Below the pieces are notes generated by a model that was given only the letters and a program-made list of their open reading frames with translations, ran no database searches and had not been told where the DNA came from. Source: CAZMCC01 sp964564695 (GTDB lineage Bacteria; Planctomycetota; Phycisphaerae; Phycisphaerales; UBA1924). Taken from it: DNA of 64,000 nucleotides. A program made the translations under genes and the position numbers. Positions 55,516 to 64,000 of the stretch are shown piece by piece. The stretch spans positions 1-64,000 of the forward strand of contig CAZMCC010000003.1 of the NCBI GenBank assembly GCA_964564695.1, given 5' to 3'. Each line of letters starts with the position of its first letter. Positions within the stretch are counted from its first letter, which is position 1.

Positions 55516-57444
55516 ATGTGCGGGATCGCGGGCATTCTGAGAAGGTATGAGCGCGGGGCGGCGGTACCGCCCGCCGAGGTTGCGATTCCCAAGGCGTGGC
55601 TTGACGCGCTCGACGCGGGGATCGCTCATCGCGGGCCGGACGGGCGCGGCGTCTTTCGCGGGCGGTCGATCGCGGCGGACGGCGCGACGGTGGATGTCGC
55701 ACTCGTGCATCGGCGGCTGAGCATCCTGGACCACTCCGGCGGGGCGCAGCCGATGGTGGGGTGCCGCGAGCGGGGGCCGGGCGAGATCGCCGTTGTGTTC
55801 AACGGGTGCATCTACAACCACCGCGAGCTGCGGCGCGAGCTGATGGGGCTCGGGCACCGGTTTGAGAGCGATCACAGCGATACCGAGGTGCTGGTTCACG
55901 GGACACGGCAGTGGGGGGGTGGGCTGGCGCGAAAGCTCGATGGGATGTTTGCGTACGCCGCGTGGGACGCGGCGAAGGGATCGCTCGTGCTGGCGCGCGA
56001 CCAAGCGGGGGAAAAGCCCCTGTATGAACTGTGGCTCGCCGAGGACACGTTGGCGTTTGCGAGTTCGATGCCTTCGCTGGTTTCGTGCGCGCGGGAAGCG
56101 GGCGTGCCGCTGACGATCTCGCCGCGCGGGGCGCTGATGTGGCTGAAGCACGGGTATTGGCGGTCGTCGCCGCTGATGAGCGCCGAGGTGCCGCCGGGTT
56201 CTGTGTGCGTGCTCGGGCCGGGTGAACTGGGGCCGGAGTATGAGGCAGGCCGGCATCGGGGCGAACTGATCGATCCGCGGCCGCGGATGGGGGCGCCGAC
56301 AGTGCCGATTGATGAGAACGAGACGCTCGCGATGCTCGAGCGGGCTGTCGCGTCACGGCTCGAGGCCGACGTGCCGATCGGGTGCTTCCTGTCGGGGGGC
56401 GTGGATTCGTCGGTGGTGGCGGCCCTGGCTCAGCGGGCGATGAAGAAGGGTGGGCGGACGCTCAAGACGTTCACGGTGCGGATGCCCGATGCGCGGATGG
56501 ATGAGACGCCGTATGCGGATGCGGTGGCGGAACACCTGGGGACGGAGCACGCGGTGCTGGATTGCCGCGTGACGGGGGCGGAGGATCTTGTGAAGCTTGT
56601 CGAGCAGCTCGGGCTGCCGTTCGGGGATTCGTCGATCCTGCCGACGCATTGGGTGAGTGCGGCGGCGCGGGAGCATGTCACCGTGGCGCTGGGGGGTGAT
56701 GGGGGGGATGAGCTGTTTGGCGGGTACAACCGGTATCGGGTGAATGCGTTGATGCACCGGCTGCGTGGGCCGTTGCGGGCGGCGCGGGCGCTGCCGGCGT
56801 GGGCGATCAAGCCGCTGGGGGGGAACCTGGCGCGGGTCGCGACGGCGGCGCGGCATCACGGGTACGACGACATTCTGACGATCTTCCGGACGCCGCAGCT
56901 CGAACGGCTGTTGGGCCAGAGTTTTGTCGACGAGATGCTGCACGGTGCGTACGCGCAGCGGAATGTGGGCGGCGACGCGCGCCGTGACGACTTTGATGTG
57001 TACCTGCCGTTGGACCTCATGCGGAAGGTAGACACGGCGGCGATGGCCGTGGCGCTCGAGGTGCGGGCGCCGATGCTGGCGAAGGAGCTGGTGGGGGCGG
57101 CGTTGTCGGCGTCGCTCGCGGATGTCGAGGCGGGGGAGGGGCGCAAGGGGTTGTTGCGGAAGATCGCGCGGACGTTGGTGCCGGCGCATGTGATCGATCG
57201 GAAGAAGATGGGGTTCGGGGTGCCGATCGGGAAGTGGTTCCGGGAGGACTTCGCGGGGCTGGGGGGGTTGATGCAGGATCGGCTGGGGAGTGCGGAGCCG
57301 TTCCCGGGGGTGCCGCTGGAGTTTGATCGGGCGGAGCTGGGGCGGATCGTGGATGACCACATGAGCGGGCGGCGGGATCATGCGCAACGGCTGTTTGCGC
57401 TGGTGAGTTTGTCGGTGTGGGCGGAATGGTTGAAGAGGGGATAA
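55516..57444 (+). CDS. asnB: Asparagine synthase (glutamine-hydrolysing)
   Basis: This 642-residue enzyme makes asparagine-type amides from aspartate, ATP and glutamine. Cys2 in MCGIAGILRR is the glutaminase nucleophile, with HRGPDG, LVHRRLSILD and VVFNGCIYNHRELRREL completing that domain. The synthetase domain has the PP-loop CFLSGGVDSSVVAAL near residue 292 and LGGDGGDELFGGYNRY. A glycosyltransferase gene follows, and in such contexts AsnB homologs often modify glycans or peptides rather than free Asp, so the substrate is open. Its TAA is the first element of a long hairpin repeat. Confidence 0.93.
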   Translation: MCGIAGILRRYERGAAVPPAEVAIPKAWLDALDAGIAHRGPDGRGVFRGRSIAADGATVDVALVHRRLSILDHSGGAQPMVGCRERGPGEIAVVFNGCIYNHRELRRELMGLGHRFESDHSDTEVLVHGTRQWGGGLARKLDGMFAYAAWDAAKGSLVLARDQAGEKPLYELWLAEDTLAFASSMPSLVSCAREAGVPLTISPRGALMWLKHGYWRSSPLMSAEVPPGSVCVLGPGELGPEYEAGRHRGELIDPRPRMGAPTVPIDENETLAMLERAVASRLEADVPIGCFLSGGVDSSVVAALAQRAMKKGGRTLKTFTVRMPDARMDETPYADAVAEHLGTEHAVLDCRVTGAEDLVKLVEQLGLPFGDSSILPTHWVSAAAREHVTVALGGDGGDELFGGYNRYRVNALMHRLRGPLRAARALPAWAIKPLGGNLARVATAARHHGYDDILTIFRTPQLERLLGQSFVDEMLHGAYAQRNVGGDARRDDFDVYLPLDLMRKVDTAAMAVALEVRAPMLAKELVGAALSASLADVEAGEGRKGLLRKIARTLVPAHVIDRKKMGFGVPIGKWFREDFAGLGGLMQDRLGSAEPFPGVPLEFDRAELGRIVDDHMSGRRDHAQRLFALVSLSVWAEWLKRG

Positions 57445-57530
57445 TCCGAGCCTCCCCCCCGCCCCGCGCGAGCGGGAGGTCTTGTGCGCACGGTTGTCGA
57501 ACACCCCTCGCTTGCGCGAGGGGCTCGGAT
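57444..57530. repeat. Stop-codon-associated hairpin repeat between asnB and glycosyltransferase
   Basis: ATCCGAGCCTCC...GCGCGAGCGGGAGGT pairs imperfectly with CCCCTCGCTTGCGCGAGGGG then CTCGGAT (57504-57530). It starts at the asnB stop, as does the 49861 element at its gene. It fills the 92-nt gap, so it may separate expression of the two genes. Confidence 0.75.
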
Positions 57531-57536
57531 CAGAAG

Positions 57537-58451
57537 ATGTCCCGGCCCTTCCTGCTCATTCCCACGCACACGACGCGGCACCTGGCGTGCTGCCTGGCGT
57601 CGCTGGCGCACCAGGTGCGGGTGCCGGAGGCGGTGGTTGTGACGTGCGACACGGATGATCCGGCGATCGGGGCGCTGCTCGATGAGTGGTGGCCGAGAGT
57701 GGTTGGGTGGATGAAAGGGAAGTCTGAGCCGCGGCTGCTGCACACGTTTCGGGCGCACCAGGGGCGGGCGCAACTGAACCAGGTGCGGAACAACGGCCTG
57801 CGGGCCTTGCGCGACCACGCGGGGATCGGGGCCGATGACGTCGTCGTGGTGCTCGATGGGGACACGATGCTGGCGGCCGATGCGCTCGAGAAGCACGCGG
57901 CTCTTGCGACCGGGGGCGCCGAGCTGATCATTCCGTACCGGTTCATGATTGACGAGCAGGTGACGCCGAGCGTGAGCGCGGACGAGGTGCTCGCGGGCGG
58001 GGTGCCGCGGGGGAAGATCGTGACGCCGGAGATGGAGAAGGACCTCGCGTCACGCGATCGGCGGTATCGGCGGAACTTGTGGCTGGCGCGGTGGGGGGGG
58101 TGGGGGCTGACCAAGCCGCACAAGCCGAAGCTCATCGGGGGGCATCACGCGGTGAAGTTCGGGACGCTGCAGCGGGTGAACGGGTTTGATGAGGAGTACG
58201 TGGGGTATCGGTTCAACGACGATGATCTATCGCGAAGGCTGCGGCTGGCACGGCCGCGGGTGAAGACGGCGATCGCGGTGAAGGAGATCGAGGCGTATCA
58301 CCTGTGGCACACGGTGCGGGCGCCGGACCGGTTGCAGGATGCGCCGGGGTATGCGCGGTGGTCGCGACGCGACCTGCCGGTGCGGTGCGCGATGGGGATT
58401 GAGAATGGGTTGGGGCAGCCGGTGCCGGGGGTGCGGGAGGTGAAGGCGTAG
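57537..58451 (+). CDS. Family 2-type glycosyltransferase
   Basis: This 304-residue transferase has a GT-A fold: FLLIPTHTTRHLACCLASLA, VVVTCDTDDPAIGALL, and the donor/metal DxD-like VVVLDGDTMLAADALEKH. The C-terminal acceptor part has GGHHAVKFGTLQRVNGFDEE then YVGYRFNDDDLSRRLRLA, as in galactosyltransferase C-terminal domains. It probably adds a sugar to a cell-surface glycan. ATG 57537 has AGAAG just upstream. Linked in direction to asnB but separated by a hairpin. Confidence 0.85.
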   Translation: MSRPFLLIPTHTTRHLACCLASLAHQVRVPEAVVVTCDTDDPAIGALLDEWWPRVVGWMKGKSEPRLLHTFRAHQGRAQLNQVRNNGLRALRDHAGIGADDVVVVLDGDTMLAADALEKHAALATGGAELIIPYRFMIDEQVTPSVSADEVLAGGVPRGKIVTPEMEKDLASRDRRYRRNLWLARWGGWGLTKPHKPKLIGGHHAVKFGTLQRVNGFDEEYVGYRFNDDDLSRRLRLARPRVKTAIAVKEIEAYHLWHTVRAPDRLQDAPGYARWSRRDLPVRCAMGIENGLGQPVPGVREVKA

Positions 58452-58452
58452 G

Positions 58453-58486
58453 ACCCGGCGGACAAAGCTCCGCCGGGGCACCCGGA
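58453..58486. repeat. CCGGCGG hairpin repeat, copy 6
   Basis: ACCCGGCGGACAAAGCTCCG then CCGGGGCACCCGGA. It starts 2 nt after the glycosyltransferase stop and ends at the stop of the convergent metF gene, so it may serve both as a terminator. Confidence 0.75.
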
Positions 58487-59446
58487 CTAGGCCGGCATTG
58501 TCCACACCCCGCCGGCGGCGCCGCTGACGGGGCCGCGGGAGTCTTTGACGCCGAGGTCGCGGTAGACCTCGCGGGTCGCGGTGGAGCGGTTGAGGGTGTA
58601 GAAGTGCAGGCCGCGGACGCGGTGGTCGAGCAGGTCGCGGCACTGTTCGGTGGCCCAGTGGATGCCGACGCGGCGGATGGAGTCGGCGTCGCCGCCGGTG
58701 CGGTTGATGGCGCGCATGAGCGGGGCGGGGAAGCGGCAGCCCAGCGCGAAGTCGGCCATGCTCATCATGCCCTTGAGGCTGGTGATGGGCATGATGCCGG
58801 CGATGATCGGGACGGCGATGCCCACGAGCGAGCAGCGGTCGCGGAAGTCGTAGAAGTCGCGGTTGTCGAAGAAGAGCTGGGTGCAGATGTAGTCGGCGCC
58901 GGCGTCGACCTTGGCCTTGAGCAGGTCGAGCTCACGGACGCGGTTGGGCGTGCTCGGGTGGCCTTCGGGATAGCCGGCGACGCCGATGCCGAAGCCGCGG
59001 GGGTCGGGGTGCAGGCCCTTGGCTTTCGTCTCGTTGAACTTCTTGATGTGGCGGACGAGGTCGGCGGCGTAGTGGAACGCGTCCTTTGACCGGTCGTGGC
59101 CGGCGAGGCTCTTGGGGACGTCGCCGCCGAGGGCGAGGATGTTGGTGATGCCGGCGCGGGCGTAGCGCTCGAGGACGGCGTTGATCTCGGCCTCGGTGTG
59201 GCAGACGCAGGTGAGGTGCGGGACGGGCTCGAGGGTGGACTCGTTCTTGAGCTTGACGACAAGGTCGTTGGTGAGGTCGCGGGTGGAGCCGCCGGCGCCG
59301 TAGGTGATGGAGACGAAGTGGGGGCGCAGGGCCTCGAGCTCGCGCATGGAGGCGTAGAGAGCCTGGGCGGCTTCCGGCGTCTTGGGCGGGAAGAACTCGA
59401 AGCTGAAGGCCGTGGGCGTCTGGTTGAAGATGTCTTGGGCGTGCAT
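58487..59446 (-). CDS. metF: 5,10-methylenetetrahydrofolate reductase
   Basis: This 319-residue flavin enzyme makes 5-methyl-THF for methionine synthesis. Family segments are SFEFFPPKTPEAAQALYASM, FVSITYGAGGSTRDLTNDLV, ILALGGDVPKSLAGHD, FGIGVAGYPEGHPSTPN and FFDNRDFYDFRDRCS. Length is normal. ATG 59446 lies 13 nt after the antiporter stop, so the two genes are probably one transcript. No SAM riboswitch is visible in that short gap. Confidence 0.95.
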   Translation of the reverse strand: MHAQDIFNQTPTAFSFEFFPPKTPEAAQALYASMRELEALRPHFVSITYGAGGSTRDLTNDLVVKLKNESTLEPVPHLTCVCHTEAEINAVLERYARAGITNILALGGDVPKSLAGHDRSKDAFHYAADLVRHIKKFNETKAKGLHPDPRGFGIGVAGYPEGHPSTPNRVRELDLLKAKVDAGADYICTQLFFDNRDFYDFRDRCSLVGIAVPIIAGIMPITSLKGMMSMADFALGCRFPAPLMRAINRTGGDADSIRRVGIHWATEQCRDLLDHRVRGLHFYTLNRSTATREVYRDLGVKDSRGPVSGAAGGVWTMPA

Positions 59447-59459
59447 GCGGGTAGCGGGA

Positions 59460-60761
59460 TTATCGGGACTCTACGCCGTGGGCTTGAGCGGGTTCGGCGG
59501 GGAGGAGCGAGGGGTGTGCGGGGGGCGGTGGTTCGGCGATGAGCCGCTTGATGAACGCGATGAAGACGCCGGTGAGGAGCAGGTTGAGGGCGAGGGAGAC
59601 GACGGCGATGGTGAGGGCGGGGCCGCCGATGCCGTAGCCGATGGCGACGACGAGGACGCCGGCCCCGACCTCGCCTCGGGGCCACATGCCGATGGCCAGA
59701 GCGAGGCGGTGGCGGAGGGGGGCCTCGCGCCGGTAGCAGAGGGCGGGGAGCATTTTGCCGAGGTTCGAGAGCACGGTGATGACGAGCACGTGGACCGCGA
59801 TCATGGTCCAGCTCATGGGGGCGATGGTGTTGAGGCCGCCGTGGATCGGGGCGTCGGCGGGCTCCTGGTGGCCGGCGCCGAGCAGGGGCATGGAGAGGCC
59901 GACGAGGACCATGAAGAGGGCGGAGATGATGGTGGAGGCGAGGGCTTCGGAGCGTTCGATGGGGTTGGGTGGGCGCGGCCCGGGCTCGGGGTCGGCCATG
60001 TCGGGGTCGCCGCCGCAGGCGGGCTCGTGGTGCTTGAGGATGCAGCCCAGCGCGAAGGCGGGGAGGAGGACCTCAATGTGGACGGGGACGGCCTTGTCGA
60101 TGTGGAGGCTCAAGTAGCGAATGACCTCGCACGCGGCGACGATTGCGGCGCCGTAGGCGAGAACCGCGTACCAGCGCGTGGGGGCGCGGAGGCGGTGCAT
60201 GAAGCGCCAGGCGAGAGCGAGCTGGACGGCCATGATGACCACGACCACGCCGAGCTGCCACTTGGCGCCCACCAGCAGCATCTTGAGCGGGATCATGAGC
60301 AGGACGGTGACGAGGTCGTCGAAGATGGCCAGGACGCGGGCCTTGCGGAAGAGCCAGGTGGCCGCGAGCCCGCCCGCGGCGAGCATGCTGAAGAGCACGC
60401 CCGCGGAGGTGGGGGCGGCGAAGAGGCCCGCGAGCAGCGAGCCCTCGATCGACGCGGCGGTCCAGCGGTGCTCGCGGGGGATGAGGACGAAGATGAAGTA
60501 GGCGGTGACGAAGAGCCAGGGGAGGGTGGCGGCGGTGGTGGCGACGCTCGCGTCCCAGGCGTACTTGCGGGGGTTCCGCTTGTCGATCTCGAACTCGAGG
60601 CCGACGTGGATCATGATGAAGGCGAGGCACAGGACGGTGGCGAGGTGGACGGCGTGCGAGTACGCCCCGTGCGCGTCGCCTTCCCCCAGCAGCGTCGGCA
60701 CCACCTGCGAGCCCACGAGCCCGAGGATCAGCAGGATGGAGAAGACGAGGACTTTGCGCAC
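59460..60761 (-). CDS. Cation/proton antiporter, CPA2-type
   Basis: This 433-residue membrane protein has about 11-12 hydrophobic segments, beginning KVLVFSILLILGLVGSQVV and LATVLCLAFIMIHVGLEFEI. The pair ARVLAIFDDLVTVLLMIPLK holds the Asp-Asp typical of CPA2 Na+/H+ or K+/H+ exchangers. MWPRGEVGAGVLVVAIGYGI and the last helix IAVVSLALNLLLTGVFIAFI follow family order. GTG 60761 starts at the first helix. Ion specificity cannot be told. Confidence 0.87.
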   Translation of the reverse strand: MRKVLVFSILLILGLVGSQVVPTLLGEGDAHGAYSHAVHLATVLCLAFIMIHVGLEFEIDKRNPRKYAWDASVATTAATLPWLFVTAYFIFVLIPREHRWTAASIEGSLLAGLFAAPTSAGVLFSMLAAGGLAATWLFRKARVLAIFDDLVTVLLMIPLKMLLVGAKWQLGVVVVIMAVQLALAWRFMHRLRAPTRWYAVLAYGAAIVAACEVIRYLSLHIDKAVPVHIEVLLPAFALGCILKHHEPACGGDPDMADPEPGPRPPNPIERSEALASTIISALFMVLVGLSMPLLGAGHQEPADAPIHGGLNTIAPMSWTMIAVHVLVITVLSNLGKMLPALCYRREAPLRHRLALAIGMWPRGEVGAGVLVVAIGYGIGGPALTIAVVSLALNLLLTGVFIAFIKRLIAEPPPPAHPSLLPAEPAQAHGVESR

Positions 60762-60836
60762 GCGGGGAGACTCGCCGTGGGAGGAGGGGGAGGGAAGCGA
60801 GCGACGCTAGGCGGTGCGGGGGTGGAGCAGGCGGTC

Positions 60837-60878
60837 CCAAAAAGCAAGCCACCCCGGCGCGCTCGGCGCCGGGGTGGC
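60837..60878 (-). terminator. Intrinsic terminator of the VCBS (pseudo)gene
   Basis: GCCACCCCGGCGC (60848-60860) pairs with GCGCCGGGGTGGC (60866-60878). On the minus strand it is followed by TTGCTTTTTGGG. It lies 46 nt after the final stop of the VCBS gene. Confidence 0.8.
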
Positions 60879-60924
60879 CTGGTGGACAATGCGTCGGGGC
60901 CCGCTCGGTGCGGGTTCGCGGTGC

Positions 60925-62881
60925 TCAGTTCGGGCAGACGAGCTGGTCTTCGAACCAGGAGTTGATGAACTCGCCGACGTCGGTGGAGTTGACGATGCCG
61001 TCGTCGTTCCAGTCGGCGCGGCAGCACATCGGCGTGATGTTGAGGATGACCCTGACGTTCTCGGCGTCGTCGTCGCTGACCGCGAGCAGGTCGAGGTCCC
61101 CGTCTCCGTCGAAGTCGACGAGCGTAACGGGCCCTTCGGTCGAGACCTTGAGGTCGATCAGCGATCCAAACGTTCCGTTGCCGTTGTTGCGGCGCAGGAA
61201 CATCGTGCCGGAGTTGGCGATCGTCGAGGTCGGCAACATCGAACGAGGACGATTGGGTCGGGATGGCAAAGTTCGTCGCAGCGCCGAAGGTCCCGTTGCC
61301 GTTGTTGCGCAGGACGCTTACCTGGACGGTCCCCATGACATGAACAGTGAGGTCGCCGTCGCCGTCGCCGTCGATATCGCCGGGGAAGACCTCGGAGGCG
61401 TACGGGCCCGCGGCATGCAGGACCGCCGGGGCAAAGGCTCCGGCGCCGGTGTTGATCAGGACGGACACCTGCCCGGTGTCCGCCCCACTCGAGACCGCAA
61501 GGTCGAGATCGCCGTCGGCGTCGAGATCGGCCGCGGCCGCATACGCCGGACCGTCGCCGACCGTGTAGCGGACCTCGGGGGTGAACGTACCGCCGCCCGC
61601 ACTCGTCAGCACACTTACCGAGTCGTCGGCCGGGTTCACGACCGCCGCGTCCGCGAGGGCGTCCCCGTTGAGATCAGCGACCGCGGTCGTTTGCGAGTCG
61701 CCCGCCAAGGTGGTGGTCTGCGCGGTCCCCAGCGCGATCGACATCGGGTTGAAGACGATCTTGACGCCGTTGCCGGGCTCGTCTGTCGCGACGATGTCGA
61801 GGGTGCCGCTCGCGTCGAGATCGGCGAAGGCGAATCCTGCCCCGAGGACGGTGAGGTACCCGGCCCGGCGAGCGAACGCGCCGGAGCCGCCGTTGAGGTA
61901 CAGGGCAGTGGTCCCGGCGCCAACGACGAGGTCGCGTCATTGTCGGCGTCGAGGTCGGCAAAGCCGATGAAGAAGGCGTTTTCCAGATCGGTAAACGTCG
62001 GTCCCAGGGTGAACACGCCCTGGCCGTTGTTGAGGAACAGGTAGGTAGAGCTTCGTCGGTACCACGGAGTTCCGTCCGGTGGCGGCGAGGTCGAGATCGC
62101 CGTCGCCGTCGACATCCGCGAGGTCCACGTCGGTCGAGGCCGAGACCGTGTGCGTCGCCGCCAGCGTGAACGACGCGGCGCCCGAGTTGGCCCAGATGAG
62201 CACTCCGCCGGGGCCGCCGGCCTGCACGGCGTCGAGATCACCATCGGCGTCGATGTCGGCGAGGTCGATGCGCCAGGCGTTCTTGTTGGCGCCGAAGGGA
62301 ATGGGCGCACCAAAGGTGCCGTTGCCGCCATTGAGCAGGATGTTGAGCGCGGCGTTCAGGCTGCTGTCGGCGATCGCCACGTCGATGTCGCCGTCGGCGT
62401 CGAGATCACCCAGCGCCACGGCCCGGGGGGTCGGACCGGCGGGGTAGTTGACTGTCGCCGCGAAGGTGCCGTTGCCGTTGTTCAGAAGCACGCTCGCGCT
62501 GTGCCCGGTCTCGTTCGCGACCACGGCGTCGAGGTCCTTGTCGGCGTCGAGGTCGGCGAGCGCGACGTCCCACGCGAGCGCCTGGCAGGGGTAAACGACC
62601 GGGGGCGCGTAGACCCCGCCGCCGGTGTTGATGAGGACTCACATGTTGGCGGCGTACATGTTCGCGACGGCGAGGTCGAGGTCGCCGTCGCCGTCGAGGT
62701 CGCCGGCCGCCACCGACATGGGGTGCCGGTCGGGCTGCATGACCGAGGCGAACGCCGCCGCTCTCATAGGGGGAAAGTCAGGGCATTGGGCCGAGCACGT
62801 GGCGGCGGCGGCAACGACCAACACGCACCGGGCCGCGCAGCGAGCGAGCGTCCGGTGTTAGACGGCAGGGGAACCTTTCAT
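60925..62881 (-). pseudogene. VCBS/FG-GAP repeat secreted protein with dockerin-like end, multiply disrupted
   Basis: The pieces read in order as one protein. The start ATG 62881 has GGGAGG 6 nt upstream, then an in-frame TAA at codon 8. VCBS repeats follow (DLDGDGDLDLAVANMYAANM), then an in-frame TGA at 62639-62641, then VLINTGGGVYAP in the same frame. A 4-nt duplication (GTAGGTAG, 62041-62048) shifts LYLFLNNG. A one-base loss near 61934 shifts DADLVVGAG. A deletion near 61230 removes part of DGDLDL. The last frame ends ADWNDDGIVNSTDVGEFINS, a dockerin-like tail. The original secreted beta-propeller protein was probably about 640 residues. Confidence 0.8.
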
Positions 62882-63040
62882 GCGATACCTCCCACAGAGG
62901 GCTTGCGGCTTTCAAAGAACTTGAAAGCCGTCCAAATCGGGCAGCGCCGAGAAACACTGCCGAGAGAGGGTACGCGAGGGCTCGCGGTCGAGTTCCGCCA
63001 GCACGGGCCGTGCCGCCGACGAACGCTTGGAAGCCAACGA

Positions 63041-63075
63041 CAACGCACGCCCGGGCCGAGCCCGGGCGTGCGTTG
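63041..63075 (-). terminator. Strong hairpin after ahcY
   Basis: CAACGCACGCCCGGGC (63041-63056) pairs perfectly with GCCCGGGCGTGCGTTG (63060-63075) around CGA. It starts 42 nt after the ahcY stop on the minus strand. There is no good T tract, so it may rely on Rho or only protect the mRNA end. Confidence 0.6.
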
Positions 63076-63116
63076 GTAAGGTCTTGGGATTGCGAGGGTT
63101 GATCAGTACCGGCGGA

Positions 63117-64000
<884 letters not shown>

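Noticed and set aside
59447..59459. Possible SAM riboswitch before metF
   Set aside because: Only 13 nt separate metF from the antiporter gene, too short for any riboswitch.
62639..62641. In-frame TGA in the VCBS gene read as selenocysteine or recoding
   Set aside because: Other stops and frameshifts in the same gene make simple decay or sequence error more likely, and no SECIS-like hairpin is seen after it.

Overview
The window is a contiguous piece of a high-GC (roughly 65-72%) bacterial chromosome. The gene set points to Planctomycetota, most likely class Phycisphaerae. The evidence is PEP-CTERM-type tails of the form VPAPGA...RRRR on exported proteins, a VCBS-repeat protein ending in a dockerin-like segment (ADWNDDGIVNSTDVGEF), HAAS/PadR pairs, many ArsR/SRPBCC pairs, and several promoters whose -10 box sits about 6 nt before the start codon. 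This is inference from families and style; there is no rRNA or tRNA in the window to confirm it.

Layout. 1-6.8 kb: a repeat-bearing leader, a tRNA-dihydrouridine synthase (minus), a LolC/LolD-type ABC exporter pair, an alpha/beta hydrolase and a GH3-type acyl-adenylate enzyme. 6.9-10.3 kb: exported proteins (a PEP-CTERM protein, DUF4331, DUF4198). 10.3-12.6 kb: a Wzm/Wzt polysaccharide exporter. 12.5-17.5 kb: a minus-strand cluster with a thioredoxin-like envelope protein, a small membrane protein and three tandem paralogous secreted Cys-rich proteins sharing an unfamiliar C-terminal tail; this is the least described part of the window. 17.6-23.3 kb: methionine aminopeptidase, an AlkD-like protein and two ArsR/SRPBCC modules with visible operators. 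23.3-28.5 kb: the Pnkp/Hen1 RNA-repair operon and an alcohol dehydrogenase. 28.6-38.1 kb: DinB proteins, a radical SAM protein, a Rieske oxygenase, a VOC/PadR divergent pair, a PEP-CTERM protein and a PadR/HAAS pair. 38.1-42.1 kb: a decayed IS4-type element and a repeat-rich stretch with a 50-nt perfect palindrome and gene remnants. 42.5-45.6 kb: pyruvate dehydrogenase E1 genes with three small genes between beta and alpha. 45.7-49.9 kb: trehalose-6-phosphate synthase, then an OtsB-GH15 fusion. 49.9-58.5 kb: acyl-CoA dehydrogenase, a lower-GC DuOB-like/DUF488 cassette, an enoyl-CoA hydratase-like protein, a zinc ribbon protein, asparagine synthase and a glycosyltransferase. 58.5-64 kb: metF, a cation/proton antiporter, a multiply broken VCBS gene and the 3' part of S-adenosylhomocysteinase.

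How parts work together. Trehalose synthesis and its phosphatase are translationally coupled. Pnkp and Hen1 overlap by 11 nt and form a known RNA end-repair pair. MetF and SAH hydrolase both serve the methyl cycle. PadR and ArsR genes sit next to or overlap their likely targets, and clear palindromes cover the matching promoters. Several short hairpin repeat families recur at gene ends across the window, some starting exactly at stop codons.
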